A stretch of 64,000 nt of DNA from Paragonimus westermani. Its lineage: Eukaryota; Platyhelminthes; Trematoda; Plagiorchiida; Troglotrematidae. A program made the translations under genes and the position numbers. Location of the stretch: positions 1 to 64,000 of the forward strand of contig QNGE01003802.1 of NCBI GenBank assembly GCA_008508345.1, given 5' to 3'. The notes under the pieces are model-generated. The model was not told where the DNA came from. It saw only the letters and a program-made list of their open reading frames with translations, and did no database searches. Below, piece by piece: positions 11,101 to 22,840 of the stretch (position 1 is the stretch's first letter; each line of letters begins with the position of its first letter).

Positions 11101-12669
11101 GGATGTCGTAAGAACGGTCCTTGTTTCAGACAGTTCATTATCGCCTGGTTGATTTGTACTACTCACTTGCGCGGGTGGTGTTATAAACAACAAACGTATT
11201 TCGGAAATGCACTGAGCGTCTGACGGAAGAGACCTTTTGTAGACAATAGAAATGTTTCGGTCTCAAAAACGTGAGCCTTGAACTTCAACGACCTCAGAAA
11301 CGTTGAGGACATTTGTAGGACAATGACTATCTATACACCGTAGAACAGGTCACCTAAAATGCTTTGGAAAGAATATATACAACAGAGTTCAACAACATGT
11401 AGCGACAGATTTTCAGCATGACCAATTGATTTAAATAAAATTTCGTCAACAGAAAATCATAAGAAATTATCCTCAATATTAAGTTGCAAAATGGTCTAGT
11501 TGGAAAAATATATCGCAGACTGCTGAATTTCGCATTTAGTTCGGCAACCATGGTATTTTCAAACTTAGTTAAGACAGTGAGAATTACAGTGTTACTCAGT
11601 ATGGGGTCATTGTTATACAGTGCTAATGTGAAGTGAATATCTTCACTCAAAAAGGCAAGCATTCAAACTTACAGTTACCTGCTGCGAACTCATCTATTCG
11701 GAACACCAACTAAGGTAAATTATCGAAGTTTGCGGGTAGGACATTCCCTGCTACACACGCACGCATAACGTTTGTTTGATATGTTATTGTCAGTGTACGA
11801 TGTTAAAACCTAGTCACTATAACAGTATAATCTCTTACTTTGGGTCGGATAGACAATTTGTATGACACGATCTTAAAGTATACGTGATCAGACTTGAGAT
11901 ATTGTCAAAGACCGAGCAGTGCTTCCAATCTGTACATACATCACAACGTAATACTAGCCCCACTTTAATGCAGTCTGTAATTTTTGCCTTCCCTTGTAGT
12001 GAGCTGTGTGAACCTAAGGGTTTAATGAGGTTTAAGTGTTGTTCTGCCTAGAGGACTGTCCGGCAATCGAGCGATATCGATATATAAATGAATGAACAGT
12101 AGGCCGCATGGAAGTCAGTTAAATTGATTATCGTGGCGTCTTATTGAGCACATTCAGAACACAACCGTTTCTATGTCTACTAACATTCTCAGCATGGTTT
12201 AATTCGTCAGCTGGCGTTTCAGTCTTGAACTGAAAATCATCTGTCTTATTTCAAGCTCTTGTTTAGTCTGTGACATATTGACATTTAGATCAAAAACTAA
12301 ACGGCAACTATTTCGGATTTGATTGAGGGTTTTCTCATTTATCCGAATTACTTGTTGCTAACTTCGCCTGACTTACCCAAATTGATTTTTCAGCTTTATG
12401 GATTCTAACAACGTTGAGGTGGTTTGACGGTCACCAGGTAAGTCGGAGCTTCACTTCTGACAAATTATGTACCAGGAGTCTTAGGCTGGAGGGAAATGTC
12501 ATAAGGAAACCAACTGTTTTGCCAGTTAACAACTGCTAACTTGTCAAGTACACCGAATAATGATGTTGGGCCCAAAGTTATCCATCGTGTCCAAATGGTT
12601 CTGTAGTGCTCCCAACAAATCCTTGCGGTCAGATTTTTATAATTTATTTTGTAGTGTCTCTGTAGAAAC

Positions 12670-12867
12670 CTAACGTGATTTGTTGACGTCCATGTTATGG
12701 TCGATGTCAGTTAGGAGTGCAATCAGAAGTGCGCTAGTTATTGATTTACGACAGCCGGTTCCCACTCCAGCTGGATGATATTCCCTAATAATTTTTGACA
12801 AGTGCCTCATCGTACATTCAACATAGTCTGCAGTACAACAGCAGCATGAAACTAAACATACGAGCAT
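12670..12867 (-). pseudogene. PLE GIY-YIG endonuclease relic, copy A
   Basis: A 65-codon open frame on the minus strand holds the nuclease core: a Cys cluster (CCCC) followed by ADYVECTMRHLSKIIREYHP, then a Gly-rich stretch and TDIDHNMDVNKS. In the family this is Tyr-Val/Ile-Gly-x-Thr, then Arg...Arg-x-x-Glu-His and a distal Asp-x-x-His...Asp. Gly of Tyr-Val-Gly is Glu here, and the Glu-His pair is Glu-Tyr. These substitutions suggest loss of nuclease activity. The Cys-rich lead-in is typical of PLE GIY-YIG domains, where it probably binds zinc. The C-terminal part past Asn-Lys-Ser is lost to a stop at 12670. Confidence 0.75.
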
Positions 12868-13010
12868 TGACTGATCGTGGACAGGTAGCTCGTCTTACAG
12901 GCACAGTCTTAATATCGGCGTTGTTGTGAACTGACTACTTTAGGTTGCCGCTGGAAACGTACGCCCACGTATCCGCACATGCACCATTTGAACTGATTTG
13001 CTACAGTATT

Positions 13011-13470
13011 CCCTTTAAATGGAAGCCATCTAAGCATCGTTTTCATGTCAACTGCGGACACACTATTTCATGCAGAACTTTGGCTACCATGGTTGAAGTG
13101 ATTAATTACTCCAGATAAACGTTTCCCTCGATAGGTTTCAAAACGTTTTCAGTTCTTGCTCCACTGCGCCATCCGAACAAACCTGTCTTTCTCCAATTGC
13201 CAGGCACTGGGCTAGATTTCGTTTCCATTTAGTGAGTACAAAATTGTTGTAAGTGGTGTATTGTTCTCTCTCTGTGAGTATGCAAAATATCGACCTACAC
13301 AGCATACTGTCTCGATTCCTGGTAACTTTTGACATCTTAGAAAGGGGATACATCGTTAGGTTCCTCCTCTGAGGTGAAGCGCAGTGCAACATGCTCTGCC
13401 TTGAATACTCATCTTTGGCTGTATAATCACAAGTATCTCGTCTACAGATGAGCGGTACACATGAAGACCT
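13011..13470 (-). pseudogene. Broken PLE reverse transcriptase, copy A
   Basis: From 13467 down the minus strand reads VYRSSVDEILVI, the position of the RT catalytic Tyr-Val-Asp-Asp. Tyr has become Ser and the second Asp has become Glu, so the active site is degraded. Then comes RFTSEEEPND.SPF (about 13341-13382), matching the block before Leu-Pro-Phe-Leu-Asp. A change of frame leads to KVTRNRDS...SIF, then EQYTTYNNFVLTKWKRNLAQ (about 13204-13263), which corresponds to the Thr-Gly-Gln-Tyr...Phe-Val-Pro...Lys-Arg-Asn-Leu block. RQVCSDGAVEQELKTF follows (about 13141-13190, Arg-Ile-Cys-Ser-Asp...Glu-Leu). After stops, RWLPFKGN lies near 13011-13035, the conserved Leu-Pro-Phe-Lys-Gly of the linker. 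The open frame 13138-13575 covers part of this and is the longest in the window, but it is not a gene in its own right. Confidence 0.78.
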
Positions 13471-13833
13471 TGAATGGTCGATTGATGTTGATGGCTTCTC
13501 GCTATAAACGAGCGACCGTCTTACTTGATTCAACCAGTCGTCTAGCGTTTTATTCTGGATATTTGTTTCGACCAAAATTCACCGAAATAATGGAAAACTT
13601 TTGTGGAACCTCTACAGTGTACGAGTTCGCACACCCTACCCACAATCACGGCACTCTGAGGAAACGTTCATGTCTTAGCACCACTGGGTATGATTCAGAG
13701 TGCAGAATATTGACTTGTAGGTGTGAATGTCATACGCTTAACAGCACTCATATCAAAAACTCGGCTTTAAAGGAGAGTAAGAACAGAGGAGAACATTCAT
13801 CTTGAGAGCCTAAAGACAGATATTCAATAAAGC

Positions 13834-13856
13834 TTATGTTCAGAAGAAGAACATAA
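13834..13856. repeat. Short inverted repeat, 8-bp arms
   Basis: TTATGTTC (13834-13841) and GAACATAA (13849-13856) are exact reverse complements around a 7-base purine loop AGAAGAA. It lies about 250 bases above the visible end of PLE copy A; no link is shown. Confidence 0.6.
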
Positions 13857-14814
13857 ACCCAGAGTGGCTTTCAGTGTGATGGGGCTGAATGTTTCACGGA
13901 AGAAACAGAATTATTAAACGTGTGCTTTACGATTTATGACAACTATATCTCAAAATTAGTGACAGACGAATGTGGCGGTTTATTCTGCACAATTAAAAGG
14001 CATTGATGACAGGCACGTCCCCTGAGGTTCACGGTTACATCACGGTGTCTACACTTGAAGAGATGGCACAGTCTGCACAATCTTCGGGCGGACTATGTTT
14101 GAACGTTCAGGTTTGACGACGATGTTATGCCTATTTTACGGCGAACGAAAATCCGATCCTCCAACCTTCGTTTTCAGCTCCGTAATCAACATTATTTTCA
14201 AGATAATCATCGTTGCTTGACTTTTTGATAGTCAGAATTTCTACTGAACACGTTTTCTCAATGTGAACCAGCCGAGAAGGGTAAACAACCAGCCATAACA
14301 TTTCATTATATCAGTTCTTCACTAATAACTATGCTTTCTAGACATCGCATAGTGTTCCTAGGTCCTGAAAGTATCTAGTAGCGATCGGTACACATTATAT
14401 CAGCAGACGTTCGTTATATATCTGATTGTTCTCCTGACTTAGTGAGCGAAACCGTAAGAACGTCTACAACGGAACTACGGAAAATGTTGGGTACACGGTC
14501 TGCCAAAGGGATCTATTAGCACGTTGGGCTCCCTTCCCGTTTCTGTCTGCAGTGAATGAATGTCATGTTGAACACGAATTTGATTGTTCACGGATTTGGG
14601 TTGTTTCTACTAAACACTGGTACCAGTTGGTTTAATGCAGACAGTTACTTCAAATTAACCGAGAATTCCTGATCACGAGGAAATCGATTGGATGAAACAG
14701 AACGATCTTGTTCTGATCGCGCTAGCTGAATACTATATACATCACGTTGTGTTTGAGCAGTCGGATCTAATATTGTGGTCATGCTTGTTGTGAGGCACAT
14801 TCGCTATGTTTAAC

Positions 14815-14866
14815 ATGCTGTTCTTAAAAGCATAAGGGCCGGAGTTCAAATTCTGGTTCGGACGAA
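14815..14866 (+). repeat. tRNA-like B-box fragment
   Basis: AGTTCAAATTC (14843-14853), within GGCCGGAGTTCAAATTCTGG, resembles a tRNA T-arm and pol III B box (9 of 11 consensus positions). No confident A box precedes it. It is probably a decayed SINE end rather than a tRNA gene. Confidence 0.3.
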
Positions 14867-17450
14867 GAAGTACACCAAACGCGGGCTCTGATTAGAGCGA
14901 ATCTCAAGTTTATTGAATTTTCGAAGTTCGTTAGGTGAAATACTTATTTGAATAGAGAGGCAGAGTTCAGAGTGAGCAGAGTTCAATATGAAAACAATCT
15001 AAGTTGTTCCGTTATTGCCTCCAAGTACCACACAGTTGCAGCACATATAATTGGGCTCTAGCGTCTTTTGAAATATGTAAGGCGCCAGGAAGTAACAGAT
15101 ACGTGCGCGTCATAACCACTCGCTTACCAGTCTAACCCTCACGTGTATTCGTGTCCCATCATAGCTCCTCCAATGAAGTGCTGACTCACTCCTCTCAGAC
15201 GTAATCTCTAATCCTACTGCAAATGGGCTTTGTACTTCGGCTCATATTCTTGTGAAACAAGTGTGTTGGTGCCTATACAAATGATGCGACTGAGTTATCG
15301 TTTCTAATTACTCGTGTTGTTCGGCCGATTCCAGAAAAGTCCCAAAAACTCTCCTGTTCCTTTTAATTGGCTACCCATCAATAGGACCTCAATAATTGGA
15401 AACAACAAAAATCACTGAAATCGCCAGAGAATTAAACATTAGAAGCTTTTATTCACTTAACCTGGCCAACATCCGCATTCCTAATAACTTTCAACTGACC
15501 TATACTGGAATGGCTTATTTAACTTCCTGCTCAATCCTGTTAGATCGTCTCAGTGGAAAATATTTTGGAAAACAGCAACTCGCTTGTCACCTTGGTTGCA
15601 TCTTGTATTTCAGAACCCATAAAAAGCAGGAGTGGGCCCCACTGGCGCGCTAGAAGAACAGACCACAGATGTTGTTCATGTTCCCCAAAAGAGCAGGATA
15701 TCTGTTCGGGGTAAATGAAGAAGCCACTGGTGATTACGAGGCGTTCATAAATAAATTAACCGATAACTTTAAGTATTTTGTATCAGTTGTTATGATTGAT
15801 CTTTTGGGGTCAAACTTTCATATTCTTCAGTGAATGGTTAGTTGTAATTGAGTTTACCTCCTGTTTTGATTAGGGCCTTGGCTAAACTAATAAACATTTT
15901 CTAGTAAGCGGAGGCAAAATGGTTCACATGGTACTCAATAATTTTGATGGTTGTACGTTGATTAGAGAGGTTGGTATTGCACGGAAAAGCGCATAGTGAT
16001 AGACTTATTAGCTTTTTCGTTAGGACGACCAACGAAAGTTTCCGACCCTCGCAAAATGAGTCCGTTCAGTGACAGACTTAATCGCATATTTGAATATGTG
16101 GGTGCATAACAGGGAAGAGCCGTTTCTGGTAATGTAATTTTCTCATGACTTGAGTGAACCCAGGAAATGTCAAATATAAAGCAATCTCGATTGCTTCATA
16201 AAGTGGCACGTTAAAACATAGTAATTAAGTTATGACTATACCCCATAAGTTCACCGGAACTCCCAATAACCGGTCGTTGACAGATTTTGGAAACGGTGCT
16301 TGGTTTGAGGTTGATTAATTATATGTCGTCTTGACCTCAATTCACCGGAAAATGATTTTTTATCGTGTGATGTCGGCTCACCTTAGGTAGCACTGGGACT
16401 GGTACAGATTCGTGGCTAAAGTGATAGCCACATGCTTAGTTAGGATTTGTCACAGCTGTTTCAAGCTGGTGACTAATTGTGTCAAGTATCACCTATCAGG
16501 TTACAACTCTCTCCCAAAAGAGTGTGTATATCTACCATTCCGAAAGTACGTTCTCATGAAAATTACCTTAGTGAGAAGACTGCCACGAATAGTACAGTTC
16601 CTGGCGACAACATCTGCAGCTGCTGCTTGAATTATGCCTTAAGGCTGACTGTTATGTTTTTGCTAAACTCAAGAAGTCAGCACATTTGTTTTTATCAGTC
16701 CACTTGTACCGTAACGATTAACCTGAGAGCTGTCTCACTGGTTTTATGAATTATCACGACATCCACACAATTGTCTCCGACGCACGTATAATTTGGCTCA
16801 AGCATGCATTCTTGACCTAGAAGCATTGTTCAAATTAGACAAACAAACAAAGGGAATTCTCATTAGAGACGCGTCTGTTAATTTTCCTAAAGGCTACCTT
16901 AGCAACGAATTCAACATAAACAGCTGAACACGGAAGAGTCTGACGATTGTCAACATGTTCAAATGAGACGTACACTTGATCATGTGCTACGCCCTCAGTG
17001 TGCAAGTTGAGACAACCTTCAATCGTTTCGTCGACAGACAGTAAAATTTTTCAATATGAGATGAGGGAAGCAAATGGGAAAAATGGATAGAATGAAGTAA
17101 ATTTTAGGAACAATGTTGACATATTCGCAACCGATGGTTGTTTATTAAAATCTACAATACAGCAAAACTGAAATAACTGAAAACATCACAAAATTACGGG
17201 TTTTGTCAATGTGATCCAGCTTGTGTTGGGTGTAACAAACGAAAGAAATTCAAAACGTCGGACAACTTCCATTTCTGTGACATTATTGGTAACGATAGAT
17301 TGGGCTTGTATTGATTGCCTGATAGCCTAGATTGTCCACTCTCAAAAGAGAACCTCGAAGGAATAACTTCCTGCAATTCCACGAGTGTTATTCGAATGAT
17401 TGTTGACTACTATTCAAGCCAGAGATTCCGAGTACCTGAGGGTTCAGAAG

Positions 17451-17451
17451 N
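17451..17451. other. Single ambiguous base (N)
   Basis: One undetermined base within otherwise continuous sequence, not a scaffold gap run. It may mark a consensus tie or heterozygous site in the assembly. Confidence 0.95.
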
Positions 17452-20400
17452 CAACATACGAAGCCACTTCAAATAAAACATCTGGGGTCAATGGTCACAC
17501 ATGATAAGTCTCATTGCGTTACAAGACTGTAAGGTATTTAATCACAAGATTAGAGGAAACAAGCTGAGTTTATGTAGATATTTGTAGTTATGCTGATAAT
17601 CTCTTGCCTCCCTGTTTGGATGTAAGGTATGCTACTTATTTTCGTGGCAAATCAACGGAGATTTCAAGAAGTTTGCCGCAGTTTTCAATACTAACGTCTA
17701 CGTACTGAAAACCTTGAATTCTTAAACTAACGTGCTTTCACTCATCCGTAAATTGAAGTCAGTCAGCCGCTTAGTGATTGGCCTGCAAACGAGCCTGCTT
17801 CCACCATAGTACTTGGTGGGGATCAGAAAAGATTGTTGCAAAGAGTCGGCCCCCGTGACTAACCACTGGTGGCCAGTGCGACCGATAGTTTTGACTGGTT
17901 ATCCCGTTTCGAGTTTATCACTTATCCTGTCTACACAAAGCATATGGAGATGGTACATTTTTATTTACTGTAAACAAGTAGTTGTTCGCATAGTTCACTA
18001 CAAGTCGCAGCAGTGTGCCTGGAAATTGTGTATATTATTGACCATTCTCTGGCTATGGGGAAGTGTTATTGTTTTATTGATTTTCTTCAACAAACGCATG
18101 ACCTCGCGACAGTGTCTGAAACGGGTCTACTATACACCGACTTACTTAACCCCTACTAGCGAAGCACATATACACTAAAACGTAGTCACATTAGTTGAAG
18201 CTCACGCGATATCCAATCACACAACAGCTGTATATTCAAACAAATACCTGCTACCATGAAATCAATTTGAAATCAAATTTGAAATTCTAAACGGATAAAC
18301 TAGCACATTACTCAAAAAATCGCTCCTTCTTTTAGGGTTCAATATCACTATGGAGTATCAGGTTTTAACTATGCTGGTATGAAGACCAGTTTGACCGGCA
18401 AAGTCCATCTTTTCTTTGCTCACTCAATGTCCAGTAGGTTGCCAAATTGCCCTCACCAACGAGCAGCGCATAAGTCAACCACTTTGCTTAGGTCTCCAAA
18501 CCGAATCGGTAAACGGTGTTCTCCAGGTCAGCCTGCTTGTGTGATTAACTGGCCCGTCATTATTCATCCACTCCATTAAGTGTCACGCGAATAAGTAGGT
18601 CATGCCTACCAACGTTTTCGTGATGATCGCGCTACACTGAAGGAGATTTTCTATTAATTTTGGTGAAACTATCGTCCGGCTACAATTACTTCGAAGTTTT
18701 ACATTACATTTCATTCGCTACTGAAGGGAGTAAACGAAATGTTAACAACTCGCGATGGGTCTTCTATGGTTGTGGGTGAAAGTTGGAGCTGAAAATAGAG
18801 TATCAAATATATATATTGAAGAGTGGTTCAGTATAGATGTACATGTAAGTGTACCTTAGAGGGAATTAACAACAAGAACAAGATTTTAATGTTGGACCAA
18901 AATCTGCACAAAACAATGATGCTCAAAAAAGGGTAGACAAAAAGCCACGGTGTAAAGATGAGCAGCTTAACCACCGAATTGGGGAGATCGTTGGTTGATA
19001 CGAAAGAAGAAAGCTGATCTGGGAAACGCAACATGGATTCATGTATCTTACAAACAAGTGCGTTTGCTAGGTGATTTTCATACGCGTTAACCGATAACCA
19101 TGTGATACCCACTCAAGCAAATGACCAAAATCACAGACATATGAGATTAGGACAACTTCAAGTGCCGCGTCTTCGGAGGTGAGCACTTCAGCAACACACC
19201 AGGGCAACGTACTACAAGGCGTGAGTTACACCACAGTCCAACACCTCCGCAGCACACTTAATCGGCCTGCCTGTTTACACTGCCGACATCTCGGTATGAT
19301 ATTGTTATCAGTACTTTATCTACTCGAATATTATTTTATGCTGCACATGAGCCCAAACACAAGTGTTTATTCTCTATCGTTTCAAACACTAAGCCTAATA
19401 CAATCGTATCTACCAGCCCGCGACCGTATACTCTTCCGTTCAGTGAGTGGTAGTTTCAGGACGTGACTACTTATATGTAGCTCCAAATTCTCTACTCAGA
19501 AAGTTTTAGCCGGTTCTAACAAGCAAACCTGGCCTGTTATCGTTAAGGCATTTTAGCCGGGTCTTCTCACTAGACAAAAGCCCATACATATATCGAGTTT
19601 CTTCGCCAAACAAAAAGAACTATCTAAAACCATAGTGTTGTAGACCTAAACAAAGGATGGTGTAAAGTATATTCTTCCTCCCGATTCTTTGTTAGATTCA
19701 TTTGTACAGTTTTGAAGTTTGTGGTAGTTTTTGTACACAGTCGTGGAGTAAATTTCCGCAACAGTTTTCTCGCACCCTTTACATACGCTTCTTAAATTAT
19801 CTTTTCAGATTCCCACCTATTAATCCATTCGGCTTTGAACAACTCACAGCAGTCAACATCACCATTCTCCACAGACACAACACAAAGGGAAAATCGTGCT
19901 ATTCGTCAGGTTGAATTTCCATCTTGTAATTATTTTTTGTTGAAATCCTCGTCTGTTATTACCAGGTGAATCATGTCTTCTGTCAGCCTTGTAACAGAAA
20001 TATTCATTGTGACAACTTCATTACTGGATAGTCTCGCTAGTAAAAATTCTTCACTCGGAATCAGTGACATATTCGTAGTTGCCATCCCAGTTCAAAAGAG
20101 ATGAAGAGTTGCGGTTTCTGAGCACTTGCATTGTGAGCCCTCTGGTATCACAAACATCATGAGTGGCTTTCAGATCGATTCTGACGCCATGGGGCTCTAC
20201 GCGCCGCATTATTTACTGTTTCAATAGATGGCTTTTATGATAGGACGTCCCAGTACGTTGTGTTGCATCTGTTGGACTGTTGCACCTAAACAAAAATTTT
20301 AGTTAAAAAATATTTGCAGGCAATCACGTACGCACTTTGTGACAGCTTCACCACATCCTCAGTTACCGACTTTAATTTTGTGACAAACCTTATCCCAAGT

Positions 20401-20564
20401 AAAGGAAGACGAAATTCCTAAATGAGCGGATAATGACCTACCTTATTTGCATAGGTTAATTTTAATTTGCACCGGAGTAGTTGCCCTCTATCCTGAAGGT
20501 TTTATTTAGCTGCCAGGTGTATTCAGCATATCAACAATAGACAACGCCAACTCGAGTTTCTATT

Positions 20565-20640
20565 TTAGCCCCTTCAGTCCAGAAAATACCACATTGGAAG
20601 TGCACTACACTTCTTGCCCACTGAGCCAGCTGCATTCGAA
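20565..20640 (-). repeat. Possible tRNA-derived SINE head
   Basis: The minus strand contains TGGCTCAGTGGG (20617-20628), an excellent match to the tRNA A-box consensus. A degraded B-box-like GGACTGAAGGG follows about 50 bases downstream, the right spacing for a tRNA-derived unit. The sequence between does not match the SINE at 2.4-3.0 kb, so it may be another family, or a chance match of the A box alone. Confidence 0.3.
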
Positions 20641-22585
20641 AAACCGCGGATAACACCAGTCTTCTTAATACTTAGGAGCTTTTGAACGAATTGAGTCAAT
20701 CATGAACTCAGCTCTACTGCTAACGCACTTCAATCCAGCTGAAGAGTTAGTGATTGCTACAGACATCACAACCTTAGAGTTTAGAGCGGTGGTCTCCCAC
20801 GTTATTTCTGAAGAAACTGGAAATATAGGTGCGTAGTACAGGCTTCCTAAGACCTCGTGAACAAAATCAGAACTAGTCCGAGAAGAACGGCCCTGTGTGC
20901 ATTTTTCGTTAGGATATTTCAGAAAAGTGTGCTTCGTTGGAAGCTCACACTAAATTTTCTGACGATAGTCGGCTATTTTTACATGTTGGTTAAAACTAAA
21001 ATTAACATAATTCAAGCTGATACCCCCGCCGAATTATGTTGCATGCAGCTTCTAATCACAAGTAGTGTAGTTGTACCAAAAACCATTTTTAAACTGGAGT
21101 GTTGTTGTTTTTAATCACCGTAAGATCAGTAAGTCTGACAGACAATTAAGGCCATCTAATGAATTGGGTATTTGTAATTCCGGAGTGAATCGTTTCAACT
21201 TTTGGCACGTCGCCAGTACCGTATTCGGTAAACAAGAGGTCAGTCTATCAAACATGTGAACCAGAATTCCAAAACAATTCCGTTCTGTTTATCATCGCAC
21301 CGATTGATTGAACAGGACAACTCACACCTAGACAAACTGGATGCTCATCATGCGCTCGATGAAATTCCGCTTAAGTTACACTCTAGCTGTGAACAAATCA
21401 TCGAAGCATGTGCTCTTAGCAGTAGCATATCAGTATATTCGTCCGATTTTTGACCACCACTTGTTAGTCTCTGTGGACATACGCAACAATTTGAAATGGT
21501 AGTTGTGAAGACTGTGAAGACCAAATCCTTGGACACATTTGTTGGGAATAATATGTCTAAATTCACTTCGCTGTTTCCCACGCTAAGTGGAACACATGTC
21601 CACCCTCCGCCACATACTCAATAGCCAAACTGATATAATTAAAAACATGTCAGTGCATCCAAACAGGTTCGAACGATAACCAAACTAAATACAGCATAGC
21701 GGAGGGTCTGAAATATCTTACTTTTAACTACTGACCGAAAGATTACAGATATCTCTCTGAACGATATTGACAAAAACAGCAACGAAGTTTTTCGGCAGTG
21801 ATTTTTGAAGAAGGAGAAGAAGCCTTCACAAAGTCAGAGACAACTAGTTTACCCCCAACTGGCTCCCTAGTTTCAGACACTAAACAGCTGGACTTCAACA
21901 GTTGATTCAAACCACTGTTCTGTCGAGTGGAGATTCTCAGTTTCATTTGGTTACGCTGTGTGTTGAACTTGTTGCGAAAAACGTTATTTTCAATGGGGCT
22001 ACGTTAAAGCTGGTGTTCATACAGACGACCGCTTTCTTTCACGGGGTTCACGATGATAAATCCTCCAGGGCTCAATATGTAGTAATGATAGTGACTGTTT
22101 CTGACATTCCGTTTTGAAAAGAGAGTAATATAACTGGGAATAGACAACAGAATCGTCAGTACGCAAATAACACCACACTTATGTCTTGCTGACTGATAGG
22201 AACAGCACCATTTTGCAACAAATCCAGTGGGATTACGTACGACTGATGAACCGCGACTAACCGTACAGTCCAGGGTTCCCCTCTATGTCCACTGTCGTAC
22301 ACTGGATTTATATTTGCGATAGAAATATATTGCTTATAAACGTCGAAAACAACCAACATCGGTAGGCGTTGAATCGAACTACTGGGAAAGAAAGAAGTTT
22401 TAAAGCAATATCAACATTTTGCATTGTTCAGTCACCACGATGCAGCTCAAGATTCACCTCTCCAAACATAAACTGATGCACGGCCAAACCGACCGGAGGA
22501 TATCACTAACCCTTGTTCGGACCCAGTCTGTTTGAACCTACAAACGGTGCAGTCGTCTCAGATCTAACTATTAAGGGTCACCAAT

Positions 22586-22840
22586 ATGGCCTCAACCAGG
22601 TGTTCCTTGTTTTCTATAGACTTTGGGTCAACGATCGCAAAATGCTCGGGCGACGGAAAATACTCACTTCTTAATCGATCGCTTGTTGATTATGCAATCG
22701 GATTTTCTGCACACAAAAATTTATGCCAGTTCTGCAACTTCTGCAGCCAAAGCTCACACCACCGCTCTGCAAACGGGTTCAAACTCCGAACGATATCTCT
22801 GTGACGCGACGGTGGGTGGAATTCCAAACCACTGTTGATA
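22586..22840 (+). pseudogene. Possible Ty3/gypsy gag-protease junction relic
   Basis: Two overlapping plus-strand frames look like fragments of one decayed polyprotein. The first begins with a Cys-rich block, CSLFSIDFGSTIAKC, resembling the C-x-x-H-x-x-F-G-x-x-A-x-x-C zinc-binding motif in trematode gypsy gag, but the His is missing and one residue is extra. It is followed by NRSLVDYAIGFSAHKN, which could be a mutated Leu-Val-Asp-Thr-Gly-Ala protease site. About 25 residues on, the second frame gives TALQTGSNSERY, compatible with the Ala-Asn-Gly-Ser block. No RT or integrase was found downstream. The evidence is pattern-level only and could be coincidental. Confidence 0.2.

Larger units (their letters stand above)
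6000..12639. other. Unassigned DNA between tentative PLE and PLE copy A
   Basis: No gene is recognised in 6.6 kb. Open frames stay below about 105 codons. The minus-strand frame 11354-11662 (102 codons) is rich in Leu, Ile, Phe and Asn and looks like AT-rich noise. A plus-strand frame at 8466-8681 contains VLYGSNRDG, faintly like the Leu-Tyr-Gly-Ser/Cys-Glu-Thr motif at the end of LINE RTs, but nothing else supports it. Two palindromes and one microsatellite are listed separately. Confidence 0.4.
12640..13580 (-). mobile_element. Penelope-like retroelement relic, copy A
   Basis: This minus-strand stretch carries, in order from high to low coordinate, the second half of a PLE reverse transcriptase, a linker and a GIY-YIG endonuclease. 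PLEs copy an RNA template at a nick made by their own endonuclease; trematodes, fish and arthropods hold many. About 940 bases remain of an element normally near 2.5-3 kb. The palm subdomain before the catalytic motif was not found above 13580, so the copy is 5'-truncated or decayed beyond recognition there. Motifs switch reading frame at least three times, so no protein can be made. The 3' limit is approximate because the C-terminal residues of the endonuclease are not readable below 12670. The nearest other copy is 14 kb away and has the same orientation. Confidence 0.8.

Noticed and set aside
13461..13805. 114-codon plus-strand open frame
   Set aside because: It largely overlaps and opposes PLE copy A; explained as a shadow of the minus-strand relic.
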